Origin: Dipylidium caninum
Taxonomy: Eukaryota > Platyhelminthes > Cestoda > Cyclophyllidea > Dipylidiidae
Assembly: GCA_017562135.1 (NCBI GenBank)
Contig: QEYB01000273.1
Coordinates: forward strand, 42,271-106,270
Length of the DNA stretch: 64,000 bases
Direction of reading: 5' to 3'
Of the stretch, positions 44,761-58,439 are shown one piece after another. The notes under the pieces were generated by a model that saw nothing but the letters and a program-made list of their open reading frames with translations, was not told where the DNA came from and searched no databases. Made by a program: the position numbers and the translations under genes. Position 1 is the stretch's first letter. Each line of letters starts with the position of its first letter.

Positions 44761-44799
44761 CTGCCCACCTCTCTCACTTTGCTAGTCCATATTCTCGCA

Positions 44800-46950
44800 G
44801 ATAGTAAGTAGGTCGACTTCTTCTTCACTCAACTGCATTTCATGGCAACAAAGATGGAACCTGAATGTTTAGGAAAAGTAGAGACAGAGCAACCGTCCTT
44901 ACACCATTTCTCAAATTGATAAGCGTCACTGCCAACTTCTCTGATTGGTGAGGTGCCCAGGGACGATGAGCAAACGATTAGCAAACAGTGTTAAGAAGAC
45001 AAGCCCCTCACTTGTTGATTTAGTTACAGGCGCCCTTTCTTCGACAGCTATCATAGGTGTAATGATGCTTTCAAGACTGTCACCTCCGCCCCCAATTCCG
45101 CTTTTTACTTTCCAGGCTGCTACTGCTACTGCCTCATTTTGACAGTAACTTCGTGCCAATGTTTGTTGTTGTTTGCTGTTTAATCCCTAGGGCCTGACCT
45201 GATCTCGCTTTTTGACAAACTCTTAGAGACAACGAGGTGGGCCGTGAGCGTGTGTGCCACAGAATGAGGGCGTATTGTTGCAGTTGAACACGGGGTTTAA
45301 ACAACTTCAACAACAATCGCGTTGCAATGAAGAATGCAATTGTGGGGATAAAGGTGATCTCTGTGCCTGTCTGATGGTTACAGACGACGTTATCCTCCGA
45401 GTTAGACGCGGCACTTGGTGTGTGATGATGTGTTAAAAATTACAGATCCAGGGACGACTGTTGCCAACCCACCACCCTCCCATCTCCACCTCACACAACG
45501 GATCGGGTGTGGACGGTGAACTCTTTCCAAAACAACCTACGTGGGGCTTATTGGATGTTATGTATAACCTGTCTTTCCTCCCTTCATCTACTCGCCTTAC
45601 CTGTGTTCTCCAGTAGGGCGCCTCCAGTTTGTTGGATGCAGTGAGACATCAGTGGGACTGACCTCTTGCAAATGCCCAGTTTCAAACGCCGTTGTCTTCT
45701 CTTTCTCATATTTCTGTCCATAGTTGCTCCACATCCCACGATCACCTATTTGCCGACTGAGGCATTGAGGATCTCGAGCAAGGGGAACAAAGGACGGCAA
45801 ATAGCCTCCCAAGGGTGGAATTCGTCTGCTGTTTGTTCCGCGTGGTTAGTGAGGCAGTCGATAAAGCTGGAATCACGTCCTCTAATGCTATCATAGAGTG
45901 AAGATACACGAGTAAACACACATGTTGCACAACGACAAGTGCCACATTCTTTCATCTGAATGCAAATCCATCTGAAGAGCAAGTTCAAGACGATCAGGAA
46001 TATAAGTAGAGATTCTAAATTACGATTTGCAACAAACGGTTTAAGCGCAGAACGACGAAGCAGTGATGGGACGCGTCTGCGTGGATTTTGACATTGTTCC
46101 ACATGTCACAATCGAGTCTCAAATTGAGCTTGTCGCTATAGCCTGAGCGAAAGAGCCTACACCATGTATTAGACATTTGTCAGGCGGTTTGTGATAGCGA
46201 CTCAGGTGCAGAATGCGGTTAAAAGATGCCTGCATCTACTTCCTCTTATGGCTTCTTACCATGTCTGGAGAACATTACACTCACAACGATAAATTCTTTT
46301 GGAGGAAGGAGAGGGGGGGGGGGACAAAAACCAATAAGAGAAAATCTGCAGTCCGTTAAGTGTCAAATGGAATGGGTTAATAACGGTGAGAAGTTTCTAG
46401 TGTGCAGGGCGGTAGGAGAACGAATAAGGCATCTTTTATTTCATTGATGGCGCGACAGTCGAGCGGAGAATGAGAGTGCAGCTCTTAGACTTGGTGACAC
46501 CACACGATCTGACTGCCTAACATGCGTCGAATAAGCCTTTTCCTGGATAGTGTTTTTTTTTCTATCTAAAAATATGAGTACCTCTCTCATCAAGCCATAA
46601 TAAACAAAGACAAAAAGGCTAGATAATTTGTAGAAAAGTGAACAGACGGGATATTCGAGTAAGTATATGTTTGACTGACAAAATTACTCCACATAATTGA
46701 AAAAAAATGTTTGCCTCTCCTCAACATGCTTCACTGAATAGCATCTGCAAGCAGCGAGCATATGCTCCCAAAACGGGAGATACGCTACTCAGTAAATTCA
46801 CTAACTCACCCAATGTCTTATCCAGTTGAAACGGCCCTGATAAAGATATGCCTTGGTGGTGTGTGAGTACTGCTGGACATGCTCGGGCAAATGAGATGGA
46901 ATGAACCTCCCAAAAATGGTATAATTTGGACTACGGAAAAGTTATTTTCG
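44800..46950. other. Stretch without a recognised gene
   Basis: Short frames only. Contains a run of 11 G at 46313-46323 and a T run near 46553. Confidence 0.45.
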
Positions 46951-46959
46951 TCGCCCCAA

Positions 46960-47260
46960 TATAACAAAACGCAATTTTGCCTTGAAGTAAATACACTTCG
47001 TCAAACAAGATGGTTGCTGTTGTTATTATTAATGACCTCTTGTCATCATGGTGGCAATTTGTCTGCCCCATTTTGATAGATGTTTTAACTTTTGACTCGA
47101 GAAAATGAAACAGTGCATGTCACACATCCTATTCAATTTGAGTTTTGACCTTCAATAAATTGCGTAAAGGCCGAAACAAGTGGCAGTGGGAGGGTGCTAA
47201 ATGCGGGCTAACAACGTCCTACGAAGCTGACGCGAGCAAATGGTGAGAAAGAGCAACAAA
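46960..47260. repeat. Direct repeat, first copy
   Basis: Diverged direct repeat with 48420-48680; aligned landmarks are ttaatgacctcttg / ttaatgactccttg and the ccagtgc / cagtgca region. AT-richer than most of the window. No convincing coding frame; a minus-strand frame covers the second copy. Confidence 0.5.
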
Positions 47261-48419
47261 TTCGCGCATTTGAGTAATCACGTCTGCCACCAGGGCATGA
47301 AACTAGCTGCTCTTTACAATGACGGTGAAATAGTTCAAAGTAATGAGCATTTGCTAGTGTAATACATGGAACTGCAGTCGGAGAGAAGTATAAACGAAGG
47401 GAGCGTGGAGGACCGAAATTTGTTCTCTGACTGTTGTGCTATAACAAATTTATTTGGGCGTTCACCCATAAGGGATATAACCTTCCATCTTCTTCACCGA
47501 CTGTTGTTGTGTAACCTGCATTAATGTTGTTTTCCATGAACAGCTCGTAAGTTGGGTGTCACGCCGAGAGCGTAATGGCACGCTAACCTCGAAGCTCGAT
47601 GGAGAGGCGTGAACAATTGACTGATTCGCATTGATCAGTGGGTTCAGTTGGGATTTCGATTCAATGGCGCATTACTTCGTCACTGACATAAGTGCTGGGA
47701 CAGGGTAGTGTTACGCCGGGCGTTGATAGTGCGGCCGGTCTGTTATGAACGCGAGGCAGCCGTGAGTGCACGCACCGACATGAATTTTCGTGCACTGCCT
47801 GAACGATGGTAAAAGGCAATCGCAAAAGCGAACAGTACCTAAGTGAATATAGTTACAATCCGAAGTCACTCAGTTGCCAGCCTAATACAACCTCCGTTGT
47901 CGAATTCCGTACGCGTGCAAGAAGTCCACCCTGGGCTGGAACCGAGTTTGATTCCTGCAATGGCTTCTGATGCCCCCTGGAGTAGATGAAAACACGAAGC
48001 AAGGATTTATGAGAAGTGGAAACGAAAACTGCCAGAAGAAGAATGATCATCATTGGGGTTTGCGCGTGATGCAGGTACATGTGTATGTCGTAGGTGAGTA
48101 AAGAAGATGACAATTCTATTTTTACCAGAGGCGAGCTTACCGAGCTTACACACACATTAGTGTGTGCCTCCATTTTCGTGAGCGTTAGAAACCTAACAGA
48201 GCTTTCATGGATGGAATGAAAATGGAGGGTGTGTGTGAAGAAATGTTGTTAGCTTGACTTTTGGCACCGCCAAAGGCAGAGGAACATGTTATTTGTCAAG
48301 AGACCACTTCCGTGAAGGCAAACTTAACTTTTCCAAGTATATTTCACACCGTTAAACCGCATCGGGTTACACTACTGCCCAGTGTCGTTTGAGCGTCCTT
48401 TCTATTCATGGAAAACGAC
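47261..48419. other. Stretch without a recognised gene
   Basis: Only short frames. Near 48300 the text ccgtgaaggcaaacttaac resembles a family leader, without a start codon. Confidence 0.4.
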
Positions 48420-48929
48420 AAACAAAATAAAATACTTTTATCCCATTAATATACGTCGGTAAATAGCATGATTGCCGTTGTGATTAATGACTCCTTGCCT
48501 TTCATGGCCAATTTCGAAAAGTTTTCCTTCTTTTGTACGAAAATTTGAACCAGTGCTTGTTTGATATCTTCTTCAGTTCCCAGTTTTCTGCAATTCAAAG
48601 AATTTGGTAAGGACGAAAGCAAGCGATAAGCGGAGGGCGGACGTGAATTACCTTGGAACGCACGATGTGATAGAACGCAGGTAGACCTCAAATGGTCCGG
48701 GGTTCGGTCAACTTCAGCCCTTTCGTTATGGAACATTCGGTACTGGAGTAAGGGTGGAGAAAAAACACTATTTGCAAGCAGGAATGGTGCACAACAACTC
48801 TGTGGCCTTTCTCCAAAGTTAAAGGGTGAATGCGTGAACAATCAATAGAAAGACGCTACGAATGAAGGTGGAAAAATTGTAATGGCTTCATGTGGCCATT
48901 AGAAACGTGACCATCAACTTCATTGAACA

Positions 48930-51110
48930 GGAGAAGGGGTCGGGTCTCCATAGAGGACGTGTGGCGCGTGGAGGTCAAAGGCGTTACTTACACACCGTTA
49001 ATGGACGACAATAAAGACATGATCAGTGATGGCATCATGAGGGGATTCGTCTTCAACATCAAGTGCGCTTCCTGTATACCCTGTGGGGCCACTGACTTAG
49101 TTAATTCATCGTGTCGTGACCAGAATCATCGTCTAGACTTCATGTCCCGCCTTCGCCACCACTCACTCGTTCACACCACGCTCCTTCCTCAACTGAGCCC
49201 ACCCTCTACGCGTTCAACTGCTCTGGTGAAGTTGCGAATGTTCTCCGCTCTCCACGTCTGTGTCAGATGCGTCTGTGTTCGCTGCCCATGTCAAGAGCCG
49301 ATGGCATCGGAGAGGTGGAGAAGGCGAGTGGAGCGGAAGTAGAGATGCCTCGGACATACAAGACAGCTTCACTCGGAACCCCATCCACCTAATCGTCTTT
49401 GATTCACACGACAGAATTTCGACTGACTCAGACTTAATTCGGGCTCCTTTGGCTTCTTCTCACATGCACACACATACGGTTGCCTAAGCCTGTAGGCCGT
49501 AGGTGCGGCTGCGAAGAAAATATATTCCTTTAATCCAGGCGAGGCGTTAACACACTTTCCTGTTGTTGCAGCACTGCCAGCTTCCTTCATTTTTCTTAAA
49601 TCGGCGAGCCTTGTGTCAAAATATCCGGTTTGAGTCCCACAGGGAAAGGTCGCGTACATGGGGGCGCGAAGAAGGGAAGCGAGGCGAACGCACAACAGCG
49701 TCGTAGACCGGTCTTCATGGTCTACTCATCAACATACGTTTTGATTCTCAATTTCAAAGTGCGAATGAAAGCCTCTGACCAGCCTGCTTCTCTAATATGG
49801 CACATACAGCCATAATATGACGAAATTGGGGTGCTCACAAACGCCTTTAGTGGTTATCACGTGTTCCCCACGAATATCCTCTTCTATAGTACAGAAATGG
49901 TTTCCGATGCAATCTCAACGTCTCGCAACACCGCCAAGGCGGTGTTAAGAAAACGCATTGGCTAGTGGATGGAGATGGGATAGACGATATTGCAGGCAAT
50001 TGTTTCAGTTTTGAAACAACGAAGTTGTAAGTCGCGTGTCGACTGATGACTCTGAAGACTTTCACGGAGGCAGGGTTAATGGATGCAGCCCGGTAAAGTT
50101 CGGTAAAAAGACGGGCGAAGAGAATGACAATCCTAGTGCCTGCGACTGTTGTTCGTTTTACTAAGGGCTGAATAGAACAACCCTGCCGAGAGCGCCTTAC
50201 AAGCACAGCCCTGCTTGACAGCCGGCATTTACGGTGGTCTGTGGTGACACTAACAGGTTTCACGAGCAGAGGCGTGAGCAGAAATGAGTGAATGCTTTGC
50301 TTATGCTACATTGGCAACCGCTGTGAGAAGAGCCGAGTGTAGAATTTGACAAAATGCCACCATTTAGCAAGTGTGTCAACACTGCGAAGTCCGCTGCAAC
50401 TTTGCAACGTTATTATTTACAGACTCAGCACTGCAAATAGAGTCAAACATGTCGCGAATAAAAACGTCTTGCGAGTCGACATTTTTGCGATGGATATGGA
50501 CAGAGCTTTCGCACGAGCACAATTTGAGCCTTTCGATGTATGCAACAACCTCTGACTCGACACTCTGCGCACTGAATTTCTGACATGTACGCCACTCGAC
50601 AGGAGGTAGGACATCTTGGCGTTAGGCTGGGGCAGTGGACGAGGCGAGGTCCGCAAGCACCAACTCAGTTTGCAGATGCTAGCTCATCCACTCACTCGGG
50701 AGTTACTCGGTGAGTCCACATCCAAATCTACTTGAACTATGTGGTGAGACTGTACCAGAATCACTAGGTTTTTCGAGCTCCTCTTAATTTCTCAGCTCCG
50801 TCGTGTTCTTCCTCCATCCAATTTTTGAGTCTACCACCCACTCACCGATTCCCGTCTGACTGTCTGCCTGTCTGTCTGTCTGTCTGTCTCTCTGACTGTC
50901 CACTCCACTTTACTTCACTCTCAGCATACGCCGAATAAACTTGGTTCTGCTCCGCTTAGAAGAACTTCAGCATACTCTACCAACTAACAAATCTACTCAT
51001 TTTTATCATAAAAGTGCTTCCACAGCTCGGCTCACCTACCTCGAGGTTTGCCCTCGCCCCATACCTCGGATTAATAATGAAATGGCGAGGAAGAGGTATA
51101 AGTTTGTCTA
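48930..51110. repeat. Distal inverted duplication, left copy
   Basis: Parts pair inversely with 62260-63300: 48930-49150 with 63060-63300, 49560-49820 with 62760-63020, and 50780-51110 with 62260-62580. The left copy is longer, with 49615-50070 also repeated directly at 7600-8160. A TCTG microsatellite lies at 50868-50889. Confidence 0.65.
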
Positions 51111-51559
51111 AGTCTGCTGATGTTCCACAATTTGTACAACTCTCACTTTCACCAGGCCATCAAGCGCTACTTTTTTTTCTTCAGGGTGGTTGGACTCATC
51201 ATTTCATTGTATTCTCGAGGCTCATTGTGACCACTCAACAATAAACACATCGTAGTCCGCAAGCCTAATATGCAGCCATTCTAAAATTGAACATTCCACG
51301 ATCTCTCCTCTAATCTGAAGACGGCTCCCATGTGGCGAGGGAGAGGCAGTCTGACAATTCGACAGTCATCTCTCTCCGCCACATTCATTCTCCGCCTCCT
51401 CTCGGCGTGCCAACAATGCGGAGACCCCTGCGACTACTCTGTGGAAAAAGCGTCAATCAAGTGGAAAGTTCAGTGTCTGGCTATCAAGAATTAAAGAAGT
51501 ATTTGAAACATGGGGAGGAAGATGGAAATTGTGCGGTCCCAAACAAAATGAAGAGAATT

Positions 51560-52380
51560 TAAGGGGACTCGTCGTTGCCATCCAGCTTCACTCCGTTAAG
51601 CGATCAACTTCGAGGTGACAAGCATTGCCCATTTCCAAGTGTTCGCCGTGGTCAATGGGTAGAGTTCGGGCGTTGGAGAGGCTCATTACTGCATAGTGTC
51701 TGAACGCGATGGATGTTGGCTCGGCATCCCCCTGACCCCATGGAGTGAGTTGATGCCTCAAAGTGGGCTTGTGATTCCACTAACGAATGCTCACTGCTAC
51801 AACGCGTATGACACGAGGTCGCACACACGTTGCGACAGCCTTTTCGTGAGTCCTCGGCTCCATCAACAGGGTCACTTAATTTGTAACCTTTGTCGATGCA
51901 ACGCTGCCAGGCCACAGGGCCATCCCGCCGTGGAAGTTTGGCCACCTAACGTCGTCAGAAATGCTGTTTTTGTTGATGACGAATGTATCAAATATCTGTA
52001 AAATAGACACTAAATCGTAAGATTTACTTCTCCATTTGGCTAATCTCTCCTACTGTGTCCTAACGAAATGTCTCCCACCCAACTTTTGCAATCAAATACC
52101 TTTATATTGGGCTTATAACTGTCATCCCCCGAATCTCTTCACTTGACATGATATCGACGACCGAGAATGGTCTGGAGGCGCTGGTATAGTGGTGGACTGA
52201 TCATTTTTTTCTGGGAAAGAGTTAATTTTGATGACACCATTTCGTTATCAGCGATAGTAATCCATTTGCACTTTGCTAGGCAAATGCCACATATTTGCTA
52301 CTACCTTAGACTCAGCATTGAATCAACTTTGGCATCCACCACACCTCCAACGTTTTATAATAATGCGTAATCGTGAGGAC
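51560..52380. repeat. Direct repeat, left copy (partner 61220-61900)
   Basis: Landmarks gttggctcggcatcc, gttgatgcctcaaagtggg and gactcagcatt occur in both, in the same direction. The right part (52190-52350) also matches 10560-10720 on the minus strand. Confidence 0.65.
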
Positions 52381-52859
52381 TAGACACTCTCCTCTCCCGC
52401 CTCCATGTCGAACACCTCTCTCAACAAATCACTGGCTCCTGGTCAATGTCCTCTTCTTTCCATAACACCTCCCACCCCTTTAGGAGTGAATGGGACAAGA
52501 CTCCATCAAGTATGCAATTGACCAGCCTGTGGAGCTGTAGGCTGTAGAATAATATTCACCTCCTCGTGGGTGCCACCAGACATCCTTCTTGTTTACGTGA
52601 CGCATTGGCGAGGCAATGATGGCCATGCTTTTGGTTTTGTATATTTTGGAAACAGAAGCATAGAATGTCCAGAATGTAGCAGAGAGCAGAGAGACAGTCA
52701 ATGTGGGATAGGAGTTCACAATTGCTCACCTCCTTTTAGGAAACTCCCATTTCCAAGTTGAACGAACCACTGACATCTCCACTCTGGTTGCCTGTTAGCT
52801 CTCGCGTTATGCCGTTGTGTCTATAAAGCCGGCTCTATTATTGTCTATCTGGTGGCCAC

Positions 52860-53316
52860 AGAGTCGAAGTGTAAGCTGTGAAGATGCCCCGTATTCGATT
52901 CTGGGATAGTTGTTCTTGCGAGAAACCAGTGGTATGAAACCAATCAATCTGAGTGGAGGTCGGCCTTTGGTAGAACAGTAACCAGAAAGTAGTGAATTTG
53001 TGGTTGCCTTGTCAGCAAGAGATATTCAAATTAGCAATTCCTTAATCCGTAAAACGCATACCAAGTAAGCATTGTCGGAATCCTATTGTTCCTCCTTCTA
53101 CTCCATTTCTTCAGCCCCATCCGACGTGATGTGAGCCGCATTGGGGAGCTTAGTTTTATAGTCGAACTCAAGTACAACCGCCGACGGGGCAAAGTATGGG
53201 TCAGCGAAGCATGGAAATACTCTGTGAAGCATATGCACTTCACCCACTTGTCTCCGCATTTGGAAGAGGTCGTCGTGAACGCCATTAAGACTGGCTACCA
53301 TTCAACTTTAATGTGA
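52860..53316 (+). pseudogene. Diverged family member L, exons 2-3
   Basis: Exon 3 53115-53316 follows the acceptor tttcttcag and reads SRIGELSFIVELKYN, GKVWVSEAWKYSVKHMHF, then VVVNAIKTGYHS and a stop; it fits the exon 3 pattern (GEVSVLEAxNYxVLD). The cysteine-bearing tail is absent. Exon 2 ends at 53064 before gtaagc in the family phase 2; its last part (SEFVVALSARDIQ) and an earlier part (ETNQSEWRSAF) both align with gene D but lie in different frames, with stops between. Intron 2 is 50 nt. No exon 1 found. Exon 3 and the splice pair look well kept, so a functional form nearby or a sequence error is conceivable. Confidence 0.55.
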
Positions 53317-53319
53317 GTG

Positions 53320-54670
53320 AGCTGTCCATGACCCGATGGGGTCATTGATTTGGTTAAATTCTCTTGTCTTGACTAGCCTTAATGACGCTCGCCCTCTGTC
53401 CCGCCTTCGCTACCATGCACTCGCTCACAGCACACCTCTTCCTCACCTGAGCCGACACTCTCCCTTTCTAACTGCTCCGGTGAAGTTGGGAATGTCCCCA
53501 AGTCGAGTACTCACATACGCTTCTCCGCTCTCCTGCTCCTCCTTCTCTGCCCCGCCTTGGGCAGGTGCATCTGCTTCCGCTACTCGTGTCGAGGGGGAGA
53601 GGACGGGTAGAGCGGAAGTTGAGATGCTGTGGACGTGCATTTCAGTTTCACTCCGCACTACGTTCGCGTAATCGCCCTTGGTTCACTCAACAGAACTTGA
53701 ACTATCTCAGTCACAATTCGGTGTTGCACTTCAACGTTCGTGACATTACAATTAAATTGGAACGTCACAAAGCGTGAATCATGCCAACTTTCCTTTCTCT
53801 TATGTGATTTCCCTACCATCCACCTTCAACCAACCTAACATTGTGAATCTTTCATCTCTTTTCGCCAAAGGTGGTCATCGTGCCGACTCAAATTGCTTGA
53901 AGCATCGACGGAGCCGCCGCAAAACATCCAACACGGGTTGCATCCGCGTCTGCAAGGTTGATGCAAGGGTGAAAGAGACTACCCCACCTCTCAACAATCC
54001 ACCACTTCTCCTTTCGTCAGTCGCATGTAATAACTTTCACATTTCGTTGACATTACACTTCCCACTCTTTCGAATCACATCTTTTAACTTCGCAAAAGCC
54101 GAGGGTCGAGCAACTCTGCCTGGAAGGTAGTGTTTACTGGACGAGACATTAAAGCGCTAGAGTATGTCGCCATGCATCTTCAGTGGGTGTACAGATGAAA
54201 GGACTGATTTCTGTCAATAGAGGTCACGTCTGGCCCGCGATTTCCAACGCGGCAAAAGGTTGGCGGTTGGGGTTTGTGAAGGAGCAAATGGATGTGAACC
54301 AAGTATACGAAGGGAAGATGAACAACGGAGCGGGGGAAGAATTGGAGGATCGAGCTTGCAGAACAATGAGATCCTATTGTGCAGTAAGGAATCTAATAGA
54401 CGGAGGTGGATTCTCGTGGAAGTGGCAAACCAGCTTGTATACAACAGTCTCTACTCGAGGTGCGAGTTTGGCGTGAAAGTATGCGCGAGCTTCGTGGTCA
54501 ACGGACTTGGGGCGAGGAATGCGGCCAAAGGTGCAACAAGGGGAAAAGGACACAGGATAAAATTATCGCCGCGTACAAGTTTAAAGGATTTCTCCATAGA
54601 TTTAATTTCTCAAGCATTTCGAAGACGACGTTTTGGTTTACTCCACGTCTCACTGCGACGTAACGAGTGG
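53320..54670. other. Stretch without a recognised gene
   Basis: Several medium frames on both strands (for example 54260-54676) lack recognisable domains or paralogues. Confidence 0.4.
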
Positions 54671-54679
54671 AAATGAGCC

Positions 54680-55235
54680 ACTGACACCCGACACGAAGGC
54701 TTTTGGTTCTAGACAAGTGGTATTTTGCCCTCCGCAGCAGCCTAAGAAGTGCATCCCTCACCATCTACATCGTAACATCCTTCACTTCCTTATTCAATGT
54801 ACAGCTACTCTCACCGCTTATAAGACAATTGACCTTTAATATTAGTGTGAGCTGCCGCGTTACTCTTAGGCTTCACAGCGGTCCACATGAATTTCCCTCA
54901 GTGTTAACGCGCCAAGTAGCACTCAAGTCGACAGGTAGTCTCTAGACTCTAAGAAGGGCAGTTGAAAACAGACGGAGGATGACACATTCTCCATGCCCAA
55001 ATCGAACGCTTTGAATGGGAGGCGATTGGCAGACGCCGATGCTCTACCCACTACTTATACGCACAAAGCATTGCGAGTGGAGATGCAGTCACAAAGGATT
55101 CGACCACATGACAGTTTGGAACGAGAAGTCGGGGGCTCCTTTCGCTCTTCCATGGTAGACAGTCCCTTCAGCACCCTATTAGGCAAGGCACATGTGAACT
55201 CAGACTGCAGATACCTCATGAGTGGCCGTAGTGTT

Positions 55236-55279
<44 letters not shown>

Positions 55280-55420
55280 ACACCTTCCCACCATCCTTTT
55301 GTCGAGTACAGCCAAATCACTCTCGTTACTCCCTCCACCGCCTTCACTTCCTTCTCCTTACGACAGCGACGAACAAATTCACTTCAATTACATCCCCATT
55401 TTTGGGCATTCAAAATTCTA
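54680..55420. repeat. Diverged third copy of an arm segment
   Basis: Direct match to 28860-29590 (and inverse to 1210-1940 of the left arm): cccgacacgaaggc, gcgagtggagatgcagtc and catgtgaactcagactg are shared. It shows that part of the arm existed elsewhere before or after the inverted duplication. Confidence 0.75.
55236..55277. repeat. CAG trinucleotide repeat, 14 units
   Basis: Pure CAG tract. The same site in the inverted-repeat arms (about 1308-1317 and 29464-29473) has only about two or three units. A plus-strand frame (54993-55421) would read it as 14 glutamines, but that frame is broken in the arms. Confidence 0.95.
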
Positions 55421-55479
55421 AAACCCATGGACTTGGCGTATTCTTTGTTAAAGTTTGCAAGCCAATTAGGTAGTGCATG

Positions 55480-56950
55480 TTGCCATTAAGGAGTTTTCTG
55501 AAACAGCACCCTTTCCCCATGACATAAGTGAGTGAAGAAACAATGTAACAGAGGCGGAACTGTTAAAGCTAAATAAGGGAATTGTATATTGTACTCGCGG
55601 TGACATTATCCCCCACCCTTAAATAAAAGTCTTTCCCAGGCAGCAATTTTCTTCTCTCTGATTTCCCTATTAGTGCTCCGTTGGTGCTACGAATGGCCAT
55701 GTCATCAACCGTTAGTTTTTTGTGTGAAAAAGCGTAATGCACGTGAATTGTGCGGTCCATTGGGATGCAGATGCAGCAGAGTCTTAGACTTTCTGAGGTG
55801 GCAGGCGGAGAGGAGATGAAACTCCATGAATCCCGTTGAGACGAATTAATGGGACATTTGGAACCCCATCTTCTACCCGACATTTTCAAGAATTCCCCTC
55901 AGTACTTCTAGCAAGTGATGTGATAATTTGACTGATTTTGTCAGATTAAATAGACACATGTCTAGCTTATATAAACCACTTCGTGTGGTAAACCGCGGAT
56001 GTAGCAGTCGTACCCAGGACGACAAATTTCATGTTTTTTTTATCTAATAGACACATCAGGACGATGGAATCTCAAATGATGGGACGTCAGAAGCCCAACT
56101 TGGCCACATTCGCCATATCCGATTTGCCCTACTGAGATGAAGAACCAAGTGCGGATGGAGGAAGTAGGAGAACTTGGCACTTGAAACAAATAGCGTTGTG
56201 TATTATTTCTGCCTCTACCAGCAAATTCCACTAGTCACTAAGTCGCATCAGTCTGTTCGTATATGGCACTGGCATAGATAATGCATTCACAACATAGGCG
56301 GAAGTGCACACGGTGTCCTCTGACCACAGCGTCAAAAAGATCGGAGTCAAGTCCCAGTGTGCAGATTGGATAAGGATTTGGAGGCCTAGCAGGATGGTGT
56401 TTGAAAAACAAACTCTCCTCTTCACTCCGTTGGTGCAGCCTTAAGTCAGTCCATTTGTAGCGATGACCAAGCAAAAGATGGTGGAAGTCGTACTGTCAAT
56501 GATAGTGTCTCCATTTGAGAGATGAAAAAACGGACCACAGAGCACTTAGGACATTATGAACACGTCCAACTTTGAGCGCTATACATCATGGCCAATCGTC
56601 TTGACATTTCTCAGTTATCACCCACTAAAGTCGAATGCTGTGTATCAGAATTAACGAACTTCAAGTGACTTGTCACTTATATACTTGTTAATGTCCATTA
56701 ATCAATTGTCCGACTTCAGGACCCTGACTTGCATTAACAAGACGTGATGATATCCACTTTCCTATTATTATTGCCATTTACTGCTATGAAGTAAAAATGG
56801 AGAAATGTGGTCCTGCGACGTAGAATAATGTTAGAAAATCGGACTGACAAAAATTATTGGGATTGGTAGGTTCGCGATTGTACGTACAATGAAGCGAGTA
56901 TGGGAAATGAGGGTCATTTCGCTTGGTCAATGTTGTTTGTCAGAAGTTAA
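55480..56950. other. Stretch without a recognised gene
   Basis: No family exon, RNA gene or clear repeat seen; 56600-56900 is AT-rich. Confidence 0.45.
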
Positions 56951-57101
56951 CTTGCTGGTGCAACAAGTAGCTCCCACAGTTCCTGAGCGCATCACAGAGT
57001 GAGCAAACACCAGCACACGGTTGAATTCACACAATTCTTGTCAAGGCGCACATAAGTTGGGAGAATTGGAGGAGGCCTGCATGAAGACGGAATCTGGTGA
57101 C

Positions 57102-57176
57102 ATGCCGATCTTCGTGATAGCCTATCTTCAACATCTCCTGATCTCCCACTTCATCGTCTTCGCGTGTGAGAAATAA
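57102..57176 (+). pseudogene. Orphan first exon with signal peptide at 57.1 kb
   Basis: MPIFVIAYLQHLLISHFIVFAC, split here only by being typical family leader sequence, then Glu-Lys-stop. The promoter block before it (about 56960-57090) has gtgagcaaacaccagcacac and a TATA-like cacataag. The family text ends at the conserved cysteine, where the dispersed block 57180-57960 begins: a clean breakpoint. Confidence 0.6.
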
Positions 57177-57399
57177 ACCAAAGTGCTCTTACATCTGCAT
57201 CTCTATAAAGCAGGCTCTGCACTTCGCGTAGTGACCCTTGTTCTCTGGAAAAACCTCCTTTTGTTAAACATTCCTGGTGAATTGCAATCAAGGATTTGAG
57301 GTCACATGATCGAAGTGGTATAGCTAAAAGGCGGTTTCTGACTTCACCTAGAAAGACCACGTGCAAATGGGGATTAAGGACGGTTTGAAGTGATTCGAT

Positions 57400-57960
57400 G
57401 AAATCACTTGCGTCGCGTCCAATGGCGAAAACTGTCTTTACGGAAGTAAAAGGTGATCTCTGCAAGGTTCACCTTTGATCACACAGTTTTCGCAGTCATG
57501 TCCAGTGTACTGAATGGCTGCATTTGGACCAGAAGCATTTTGTCCTATGCGTTACTGAATGACTGGTTTCCACCTGACTGTCGGTGGATGTCCCTACCAC
57601 CTATGAAGGCAAGTAATTGTCTTGACTAAGCAGCCACAAACGCTCCCCTAAATCCCAAAACTCACGAAACGTGCAAGTTGATAGCCAATCAGGGTGAATA
57701 TTACAAACGCAGATGTGCATGCAATTTGGACAATATTTCAGTAAAAGAGCTTCCTTAACTCCACTCAACCTACTGTTGGGTGGTTCTGATTGTGAGTTTC
57801 GAAAGCACTTTAGGACTGATATGAGAACACAAAATACCAGCACACTTACAGAGTGCAAGCGAGAACCTTGTTTCTAAGTCTCCTTATCTTCACCTGCTGT
57901 GAATTCGGTTTCTCCGTGTAACTGGTAGACTGAACCTCTAATTGGTCGTCGGATGTGGAT
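57400..57960. repeat. Dispersed block, copy at 57.4-58.0 kb
   Basis: Direct repeat of 43670-44230. Minus-strand frame 57151-57465 (ESLQTVLNPHLHVVFLGEV) is open here but not in the partner. Confidence 0.65.
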
Positions 57961-58439
57961 TAGAATTTTGCACCTTACAGCATAGAATACAGTGCAACAT
58001 TGTTGTTTTTCCTTATCAATCGTGGCGACAGCATCGAGGTCTGCGCAGCGTCGGTAGCGTGGCCAGTCTGCTGTGAATGCGTGGCTGTTGGAGGCGTGGG
58101 AACCAATGTAGGTTATCGGTCACAAGCAAATAGCCTGCCAACTTAAGATCCATCTCTGCTGAGTATTAACTGTCCTGGTATGCTTGCAAGCGGAGTGTGA
58201 CGAACTAAAATGGAACGCCAACTCAACTGACATTCACTCGTCTCCGCTTTTTTGGTCGCTTCTCTGCTCCGCTCGAGCCTTTCGTGTAGTATTTCTTTGT
58301 AGATTACCAGAAAACATCTTCTCACACTTTCACGACGGCCTTGTGGGACAGAAATTCAAGCGGGTTACTAAAATGATGTTAGCATAGTGGTTGGCTGTGG
58401 CGACAGTTGTAGTCTGACTTTTCTTGGATATGTCTCATC

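Noticed and set aside
48446..48841. 131-codon minus-strand frame
   Set aside because: Part overlaps the dispersed exon-3-like block and part the 46960/48420 repeat; the frame is not kept in either partner.
54993..55421. Polyglutamine protein frame
   Set aside because: The matching arm sequence shifts frame twice and lacks the CAG expansion, so the coding reading is not supported.
57601..57858. Minus-strand frame of 85 codons
   Set aside because: Antisense to a dispersed block whose other copy (43.9-44.2 kb) does not keep this frame.
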